From assembly GCA_036401395.1 (NCBI GenBank), contig DASWUZ010000035.1, positions 1 through 12,690 of the forward strand: DNA of 12,690 nt. The letters run 5' to 3'. The notes under the pieces are model-generated. The model saw only the letters and a list, made by a program, of their open reading frames with translations, made no database searches and was not told the origin of the DNA. The DNA is from DASWUZ01 sp036401395. GTDB taxonomy: Bacteria > Acidobacteriota > Terriglobia > Terriglobales > Acidobacteriaceae. Shown here in pieces: positions 7,338-12,690 of this stretch; the stretch's first letter is position 1, and each line of letters starts with the position of its first letter. The translations under genes and the position numbers were made by a program.

Positions 7338-7731
7338 ACGAGCCTGGTACTCCTCAACCATCCTTGATTCTAAATGCCGCGGCCTGCCGGTTCAACAAAG
7401 ATGCAGGGGGGACACGAGAACGCCACGGCTCAGTATCTGTTCCCTAAGTGCCGGCAGTCCAGCCCCTCGCGGATATTCATTTTGCCCACGCTGACAACTG
7501 TTATCATGAGCGCTGATGCTCAGACACAATTCTGTAGCCAAATGTTAGCCTCTTCGAGGAATTCTGTGCCATTTGGAGGGTTACGGTACCTGAAAGTACA
7601 CAGGATTCGTGCATTGCATGAGGCCTCCGCGGCATTAGGCTTTGGAACTAATTTAACCAAGGGTGCGTAATCAAGTGGAGCGCAACCAGCTGAGCACAAA
7701 ATAAACTGAGGAATAGCGAGACCCACGCCAG
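7338..7731. other. Divergent intergenic region between the GWxTD and adaptor genes
   Basis: These 394 bases separate two divergent genes and must carry both promoters. On the plus strand TGTTATCAT (7499-7507) fits an extended -10; TTGCCC at 7482-7487 is only 14 bp away, so it is a poor -35. On the minus strand TTGTCA (complement of 7495-7500) overlaps it, with no good -10 at 16-18 bp. If the plus-strand site is used, the adaptor mRNA has a leader of over 200 nt. GAGGAA lies 19 bases before the adaptor ATG, too far for a normal ribosome site. No tRNA, terminator or convincing small gene was seen; short frames here lack family resemblance. Confidence 0.4.
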
Positions 7732-9099
7732 ATGAACTGGAAAAAAATACTCCTTATAGTAGGCGTCATTGTCGTTGCTGCTGCCATCGTTGGCTTCACG
7801 GTGGTGCGCGCACAGTCCGGCTACACCAAAGTAGTCACGGGCAAAGTAGTTCGACAGGATCTCGTCACCCAGGTCAGCGGCACGGGGCAGATCAAGCCCA
7901 AGACCTACGTCAACCTCGGTGCAACAGCCATGGGCCGCGTCACTCACCTCTATGTAAAAGAGGGCGATCACGTCAAGAAGGGCGAGGTCGTAGCGACCAT
8001 TGAAAACGTACCTCAGGAGGCGAGTGTAGAGGGCCAGCGCGCTTCCCTCTCTGCGGCCAAGACGGACATCAATTCTTACATTGCCGCCGAAAACACTGCT
8101 ACGGCCAACGTCCAGCACGCCAAGGCGGACCTTGAGCAGAAGCAGTTGGATTTCGACCGTGCCAAGAGTCTTTACCAGGAGAAACTGATCGCCAAGCAGG
8201 ACTTCGATGCCAAAAAGGCAGCTTACGATCTGGCCGTTGCGACACTCGCGCAGAGCAATGCCGCCGTAGCCCAGGCGAAGGCCAATACCGAGTCTGCACG
8301 CGGACACATGCAGACGGCAGCCGCGACGCTGCGCTCCAACGTCGACATGCTCAACCGGACCATCGCCACCGCTCCCTTTGACGGCATCGTCACCAACGAG
8401 CCGTTACGCGAGGGCGAGACGGTAGTCGAAGGCATTCAGAACGCCGAGGGTTCGACTCTGATGACTCTCGCGGACATGTCCATCATCACCGCCGAGGTCA
8501 AGATCGACGAGACCGACATCGTCAACGTGAGGCTGGGCCAGCCTGTCGATGTCACTGTCGATGCAATTCCTGGAAAATCCTTCAAAGGCCATGTGACCCT
8601 CGTAGGGGACCAGGCGCTGCTGCGGTCATCAGGCGTTGCGACCAGCCAGAGCACGACCGGCACCGAAGAGGCCAAAGACTTCAAAGTCGTGGTTACTCTC
8701 GACGCTCCGTCGGATGAACTCCGCCCTGGTCTCTCGACAACTGCAAAGATCACCACCGCGCGGCAGAGCAACGCGCTCTCGATTCCCATCCAGGCGTTGA
8801 CCATGTATTCGCCTGACCAAACCGGTACGCCACACGTAGCGAATGCCAGCACCGCCGCCGCTCCTCCTCCCCAGCAGGGCGTCTACATAGTACATACAGA
8901 GAACGGCAAGCTTCGCGCGGTCTTCGTACCGGTGGGCACCGGAATTACCGGCACAACAGACATTCAAGTGACCAACGGGCTTAAAGAAGGCGATGAGATT
9001 GTGATAGGGCCTTACAAGGTGCTTCGCAATTTAAAGAGTGGAGCACCGATCAAGCGCGAGACGGCGGAAAGTCTTGCCAAAGATGAAGCCTCGACCTAA
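7732..9099 (+). CDS. MacA-like periplasmic adaptor (HlyD/membrane fusion protein)
   Basis: Adaptors of this family are anchored in the inner membrane and bridge an ABC transporter to an outer-membrane channel for export of drugs, peptides or lipids. The 455-residue protein has one N-terminal membrane segment (about 5-25) after MNWKK. A biotinyl-lipoyl-like domain is split into two halves (about 61-95 with VKEGDHVKKGEVVATIEN, and about 212-235 with APFDGIVTNEPLREGE) around an Ala/Lys/Gln-rich alpha-helical hairpin (about 97-207). A beta-barrel domain follows (about 250-345, EVKIDETDIVNVRLGQPVDV), then a membrane-proximal domain (about 385-445) after a short Ala/Pro-rich insert. Adaptors of RND pumps share this plan; the ABC ATPase 106 bp downstream points to the MacA type. 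ATG 7732 is the first start after an in-frame stop, but its ribosome site is weak. Confidence 0.92.
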   Translation: MNWKKILLIVGVIVVAAAIVGFTVVRAQSGYTKVVTGKVVRQDLVTQVSGTGQIKPKTYVNLGATAMGRVTHLYVKEGDHVKKGEVVATIENVPQEASVEGQRASLSAAKTDINSYIAAENTATANVQHAKADLEQKQLDFDRAKSLYQEKLIAKQDFDAKKAAYDLAVATLAQSNAAVAQAKANTESARGHMQTAAATLRSNVDMLNRTIATAPFDGIVTNEPLREGETVVEGIQNAEGSTLMTLADMSIITAEVKIDETDIVNVRLGQPVDVTVDAIPGKSFKGHVTLVGDQALLRSSGVATSQSTTGTEEAKDFKVVVTLDAPSDELRPGLSTTAKITTARQSNALSIPIQALTMYSPDQTGTPHVANASTAAAPPPQQGVYIVHTENGKLRAVFVPVGTGITGTTDIQVTNGLKEGDEIVIGPYKVLRNLKSGAPIKRETAESLAKDEAST

Positions 9100-9152
9100 T
9101 CTCAACCTGCCAGCGGAGTCTGGCGGAACCGGTGTGACAGGTTTGCCGTATC

Positions 9153-9178
9153 AACGGTCTAAGGCTGGAACGGTCTAA
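9153..9178 (+). repeat. Direct repeat AACGGTCTAA, two copies 16 bp apart
   Basis: AACGGTCTAA occurs at 9153-9162 and 9169-9178 in the gap between the adaptor and ATPase genes. A 16-bp period is about one and a half helical turns. It might be a regulator site or a chance duplication. No inverted repeat or terminator is present in this gap, so the two genes may be co-transcribed. Confidence 0.3.
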
Positions 9179-9205
9179 AGCACATAGCTACAAAGGGCAC
9201 AGATC

Positions 9206-10015
9206 ATGCCGCAGGTTGCGCGGCTCGCGGGCACACAGATTCCAGGGAGCACCAGCATGGAGTTACAAACGATGAGCGAAGAGGACGTGATTCCCACCCG
9301 GTCGGTGCCTCAGGGCGAGGTAATCGTCGTGCAGGATCTGTGGAAGACCTACGACATGGGTTCGGAACAGCAAGTCCATGCGCTGCGCGGCGTCTCTCTG
9401 AGCATCAAGCACAACGAGTACGTAGCGATCATGGGGCCTTCAGGCTCCGGCAAGTCGACGCTGATGAACCTGATCGGCTGCCTCGACTCCCCCAGCAAAG
9501 GAACGTACAAGCTCAACGGCCATCTCGTCAGCTCTCTCAACGATGATGAACTGGCACGGATTCGCAATCGCGAGATTGGGTTTGTCTTCCAGACTTTCAA
9601 CCTGCTCGCTCGCGCTTCGGCACTCCACAACGTTGAATTGCCGCTGATCTACAACGGTACTGCCGCCGATGAACGCATCGCACGTGCCCGCGCTTCCCTG
9701 CGCGCAGTCAACCTTGAAGATCGGATGAACCACAAGCCCAACGAACTCTCCGGCGGTCAGCGTCAACGCGTTGCTATTGCTCGCGCCCTCGTCAATCGGC
9801 CATCGATCATTCTCGCCGACGAACCCACTGGTAACCTCGACTCAAAAACGGGCGACGAGATCATGGCGCTGTTCGACGATCTTCATCAGAAGGGAAACAC
9901 GATTGTTCTCGTGACCCATGAGCCCGATATCGCGGAGTACGCGCATCGCGTGGTCCACATTCGCGACGGCGTCATCGCCTCCGACGTGGTGTCCTCGCGA
10001 ATTCGCAAGCCCTGA
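9206..10015 (+). CDS. ABC transporter ATP-binding protein, MacB/LolD type
   Basis: This is a cytoplasmic ATPase subunit that would power an FtsX-like permease for efflux or lipoprotein release. All nucleotide-binding motifs are intact, numbered from the first ATG: Walker A GPSGSGKST (77-85), Q-loop VFQTFNLL (Q129), signature LSGGQ (181-185), Walker B IILADEP (201-207) with the D-loop GNLD, and the H-loop histidine 238. The sequence LIGCLDSPSKGTY after Walker A is typical of MacB/LolD-like subunits. At up to 269 residues it is a stand-alone ATPase, unlike E. coli MacB where ATPase and permease are fused. Three starts are possible: ATG 9206 (AAAGGG upstream), 9257 (AGGGAG, 7-base spacing) and 9272 (GGAG, 8-base spacing); the later two keep the whole ATPase domain. 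The adaptor lies just upstream; no permease follows within the window. Confidence 0.94.
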   Translation: MPQVARLAGTQIPGSTSMELQTMSEEDVIPTRSVPQGEVIVVQDLWKTYDMGSEQQVHALRGVSLSIKHNEYVAIMGPSGSGKSTLMNLIGCLDSPSKGTYKLNGHLVSSLNDDELARIRNREIGFVFQTFNLLARASALHNVELPLIYNGTAADERIARARASLRAVNLEDRMNHKPNELSGGQRQRVAIARALVNRPSIILADEPTGNLDSKTGDEIMALFDDLHQKGNTIVLVTHEPDIAEYAHRVVHIRDGVIASDVVSSRIRKP

Positions 10016-10093
10016 CGGGAACCCGCAGCACCGAAATTATCACCCCAAAGAACAACCTCATTGCTGTACTATTGCGGGCATCCGAGGTGACTG

Positions 10094-10657
10094 ATGTCGC
10101 GTCCTGTTCTCGCCTGCTTCGCCTGCCTGGTTTCCTTGATCGGCGCCGTTAATCTCCGCGCCCAGGTCTCTCAGGCGCAGCGAACTTCCACTGTTCAACC
10201 AACTTTCACCCAGCCGTCTCCCATCGACAAAATCGCCGCCTATAGCGGGAGCTGGAAGATCACCATCGAGCACCTGGACACGCCCTTTAGCAAGGCCGGC
10301 AAGGAGACAACCAACCTCCACAATGACTGCTGGCGCTCAGGGGGCTACTTCGCCTGCAACCAGGTCGTCGACGGAGACTCCAAGGTGCTCATCGTCTTCG
10401 TCTACAACGCGAAGGAAGACAGCTACACGTCCTACCAGATTCCGCCCGCCGGTGGCCCATCCGGCAGCGGCAAGCTGACCATTCAGGGCAATACCTGGAC
10501 ATTCCCATGGGAAGATACAGACGGGGGCAAGCCGATCTACTTCCGCGTGGTGAATGTATTCACTGCACCTGACACCATTGATTACCGTCAGGAATTCTCT
10601 CGCGACAAGATTCAATGGACGGCTACGGCCCGCGGCACCGAGCACAAGCTACCTTGA
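10094..10657 (+). CDS. Small secreted protein of unknown function
   Basis: The 187-residue protein begins with a signal peptide (MSRPVLACFACLVSLIGAVN, cleavage near LRA-QV), so it is exported. After a Thr/Gln/Pro-rich linker, the mature domain starts with YSGSWKITIEHLD (about 50-62) and continues with beta-strand-like segments. The G-x-W entry followed by strands recalls lipocalin-like or DUF1579-type barrels, but I cannot assign a family. Two cysteines (79 and 88) bracket WRSGGYFA and could form a disulphide. The start is supported by GAGGTGA at 10084-10090, three bases before ATG. It follows the ABC ATPase by 78 bp on the same strand with no terminator between, so co-transcription is possible. 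Its 3' end overlaps the convergent mutase gene by 9 bp. Confidence 0.82.
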   Translation: MSRPVLACFACLVSLIGAVNLRAQVSQAQRTSTVQPTFTQPSPIDKIAAYSGSWKITIEHLDTPFSKAGKETTNLHNDCWRSGGYFACNQVVDGDSKVLIVFVYNAKEDSYTSYQIPPAGGPSGSGKLTIQGNTWTFPWEDTDGGKPIYFRVVNVFTAPDTIDYRQEFSRDKIQWTATARGTEHKLP

Positions 10658-12415
10658 ACCGCCAGCCGCTCCTTCAACGAATGACGTGGCAACGGCCCTT
10701 TCCATTGCCCGCAAAATGCCGTGCGGCTCGCTCGTTCCCTTCGCCGTAATTTCTTCGGCGCGCCCTCTGCTATCCGCTACTGCATAGATACGTAACTCGT
10801 CCGCGTTGCCCGAAGGCCTCAGATGGGCCACATCGCCATTCGCGAAAAGGACGCGCACGCCATCCGTGTAGTTGAGTCGCTCAATTGATGCAAACCCCTT
10901 TGCTGCCGAGAAGAAGTTGCCGAGGTCGGCGCGAATAGCTCTAAGCTCCGAAGTGTCCACGGTCTGCATCTCGACGCCAGCCTCATTTTGCGCGACCACC
11001 GCGCCCTCTTCGAAGAAAACATCTTTAATCGCCGCATCTGCTGGTGTGAAGCGATCAATGATGAGCAATGCAGTCGCTCGAGGAAACTGCTTCAGAAGAG
11101 CCGCGCAACTGAAGCGCTTCGGCAGACTTGCGAAGAGCGCCGGCAGCGACACCCCCTTTGCTTTCGCGCTCAGCAGCACACCAATTAGCGGCAACACCGC
11201 GTCGCGCGTAGGGAGCGCCCGCAGCATCCTGCCGTCGCGCACAATATCCGAGCCGGTGAGGAACCCGCCATTGGCCTCCCATCCGCAAACGGTGCCGCGG
11301 CCCTTTGCCACCGCCGCCTCCATTCCCGCGATCACATAGGGCGACCCGATGCGCGTCTTTGGCTCGGTCACCGCGGCCAGTGGCCCTCGGTCAATTGCAT
11401 CGTTGCAGCTGATCGGAACCACGACTGCATCGGCACCCAAATATTCCGCGACAATCATGCCAACCAGATCGCCGCCATAAAACTGCACCTGACCCGATTT
11501 TTCATCTACAGCCAGCACCAGCGGACGATCGCTATCCCCGTCGGTCGAAAGCACCGCGTCGATCCGGCCATGCTTCTCGACAGCATCATCCGCGAGCGCC
11601 TGGATGGTCGCCAGCTGCGCCGCATCGATGTTCTCAGTGTCGATAGGAACGAATGTGTCACTGTAGCCGGCACGTATTACTACCGCGCCCATCCGCTCCG
11701 ATATCTCAGGAACCAGTTCCCTGCCCACCGCCGAATGCTGGTAGAAAAGCACCCGCAAACCGGCGAGCGAATCCGGGCCCGCAAAACTCACATAGCGCTC
11801 GATGTAAGCGTCCCTCGCGTCATTGATCGCCCCGGGCAGTTCGCGATGGCCTGACTTGAACCGCCCATGCTCGTCAAATAGCGAATCCGTGAAGGGCTGC
11901 CCATACAAGCGCTCTCGCACCTCCCCAACCTTGCGCCCGATCGGCCCCTCATGATGCTTCAGCAACTCGCCGCGCGAAGTGTTCGTCTTATAACCGTTGC
12001 GGTCGAAAGGAATGTGGCTGCCGGTCACCATGATGCTGCCCTTGCCCTTTGAAATCGCGAACGAAGTCAGAGCAGGCGTGGGGATGCAGCCTAGATTTAT
12101 CGCCTTCATTCCGCCGTCCGTGAGAGCGCAGACGATCGCCTGAGCGATCTCGCCACGGCCCTGTTCCTCGGCTACGTACTGCGTAGAACTAGGCCGCAGA
12201 TCATAAGCAAAATAGACTTCCTCGCCCCGTACAATGCCGCCGTCCGCAAGCGGCAGCGTCTGCAGATGCTCCACCTCAGCAAGCGCATTGATGTAGACCT
12301 CGAGCTGGGTCAGGTCGACCACCGGGCCGCGGCGTCCGCTCGTCCCAAACTTCAGCTCACGGGGCTCGTGGTTCAAGCGATCAGATAATGTCGGCGGGGC
12401 TGAATCGACACCCAT
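10649..12415 (-). CDS. Phosphomannomutase/phosphoglucomutase family enzyme, full length
   Basis: This cytoplasmic enzyme moves phosphate between the C1 and C6 positions of a hexose. All four alpha-D-phosphohexomutase loops are visible, numbered from a GTG at 12427 (subtract 4 for the start used here). The N-terminal substrate segment is KFGTSGRRG (26-34). The catalytic serine is S137 in TGSHIPFDRNG, in place of the commoner TASHNP. The metal loop is DGDSDR (296-301), the sugar loop GWEANGG (382-388) and the phosphate loop RPSGNADELRIY (537-548). At 588 residues it is longer than the roughly 450-residue bacterial norm. The ATG at 12415 has AGGAG 11 bases upstream; the GTG at 12427 would abut that site. 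Its variant sugar loop makes the substrate uncertain. It follows the partial gene at the right edge by about 60 bp on the same strand. Confidence 0.93.
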   Translation of the reverse strand: MGVDSAPPTLSDRLNHEPRELKFGTSGRRGPVVDLTQLEVYINALAEVEHLQTLPLADGGIVRGEEVYFAYDLRPSSTQYVAEEQGRGEIAQAIVCALTDGGMKAINLGCIPTPALTSFAISKGKGSIMVTGSHIPFDRNGYKTNTSRGELLKHHEGPIGRKVGEVRERLYGQPFTDSLFDEHGRFKSGHRELPGAINDARDAYIERYVSFAGPDSLAGLRVLFYQHSAVGRELVPEISERMGAVVIRAGYSDTFVPIDTENIDAAQLATIQALADDAVEKHGRIDAVLSTDGDSDRPLVLAVDEKSGQVQFYGGDLVGMIVAEYLGADAVVVPISCNDAIDRGPLAAVTEPKTRIGSPYVIAGMEAAVAKGRGTVCGWEANGGFLTGSDIVRDGRMLRALPTRDAVLPLIGVLLSAKAKGVSLPALFASLPKRFSCAALLKQFPRATALLIIDRFTPADAAIKDVFFEEGAVVAQNEAGVEMQTVDTSELRAIRADLGNFFSAAKGFASIERLNYTDGVRVLFANGDVAHLRPSGNADELRIYAVADSRGRAEEITAKGTSEPHGILRAMERAVATSFVEGAAGGSR

Positions 12416-12474
12416 ATTTGGGACCACTCCTGAAAGCCTTAACGGTGCCGGTTTGAGATCATGCGGGGCATCCC

Positions 12475-12690
12475 TTACTTAGCAGGTGACCCCTCGAGGA
12501 CCAGCTGAAAGTGGTGTGCGCGAGGCTGAGCATCGAGGCGCTGACGGTCCTCCGCAGCCGGTAGAGCCTTTGCCAGTGCCGCCGCGGTGGGCGAACTCTC
12601 CGCTATCGACGTTACGTTGATGATCTTGAACCACGCCGACTCGATATCGTTCTTCCTCTCGGTGTCATAAGCCACGAGACGCGCCTGCTG
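12475..12690 (-). CDS. C-terminal end of an unidentified protein, cut by the window edge
   Basis: The minus-strand frame is open from base 12690 to a TAA at 12475-12477, giving 71 residues ending FQLVLEGSPAK. An in-frame GTG at 12675 could be read as a start, but the frame continues past the edge and nothing like a ribosome site precedes it, so it is more likely internal. The composition is that of a soluble mixed helix/strand segment, with no motif I recognise. It lies 59 bp upstream of the mutase start on the same strand, so the two may share a transcript. Chance openness over this length in GC-rich DNA cannot be excluded. Confidence 0.45.
   Translation of the reverse strand, partial: QQARLVAYDTERKNDIESAWFKIINVTSIAESSPTAAALAKALPAAEDRQRLDAQPRAHHFQLVLEGSPAK

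Noticed and set aside
7374..7670. 98-codon plus-strand frame in the divergent intergenic region
   Set aside because: No ribosome site, no domain resemblance and irregular composition; the region is better explained as promoter and leader DNA.
7648..8307. 219-codon minus-strand frame opposite the adaptor gene
   Set aside because: It lies mostly antisense to a clearly conserved coding sequence, and its translation has no recognisable domain; long antisense frames are expected in GC-rich genes.
1..12690. CRISPR array, insertion sequence, integrase or att-site duplication around the tRNA and tmRNA genes
   Set aside because: No regularly spaced repeats, transposase or integrase motifs were seen, and no second copy of the tRNA or tmRNA 3' end was noticed nearby.

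Overview
The window reads as ordinary chromosomal DNA of a moderately GC-rich diderm bacterium. An acidobacterium (Terriglobia-like) is my best inference. The support is a GWxTD-domain secreted protein, an outer-membrane-type barrel with a carboxypeptidase-regulatory-like domain, a BON protein with glycine-zipper and Tyr/Pro-rich tail, and a tmRNA tag ending AYAA. No mobile element, phage gene, CRISPR array or rRNA was found.

Layout, left to right. (1) The 3' part of an alpha-D-phosphohexomutase runs off the left edge (+). (2) After a gap with two small dyads comes a secreted BON-domain protein (+), closed by a textbook intrinsic terminator. (3) A stable-RNA block on the minus strand, about 2.87-3.64 kb, holds tmRNA (ssrA), a strong minus-strand terminator that probably ends a separate transcript (a possible small RNA), and tRNA-Lys(CTT). 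(4) A minus-strand pair encodes a GWxTD protein followed, with an 8-base overlap, by an outer-membrane-barrel-like protein. (5) After a 394-bp divergent intergenic region comes a MacA-like periplasmic adaptor, then a MacB/LolD-type ABC ATPase (+). The expected FtsX-like permease is not in the window. A small secreted protein of unknown function follows. (6) A full-length second phosphohexomutase lies on the minus strand. It overlaps the small secreted gene tail-to-tail by 9 bp and is preceded by the C-terminal end of an unidentified gene cut by the right edge.

Functionally the window mixes sugar-phosphate metabolism (two phosphohexomutases feeding cell-envelope polysaccharide or glycogen pathways), envelope proteins (BON protein, GWxTD/barrel pair, MacA-type exporter parts, small secreted protein) and translation quality control (tmRNA, tRNA-Lys). 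The least explained parts are the possible small RNA between tRNA-Lys and tmRNA, the translationally overlapping GWxTD/barrel pair, and the exporter parts without a permease.
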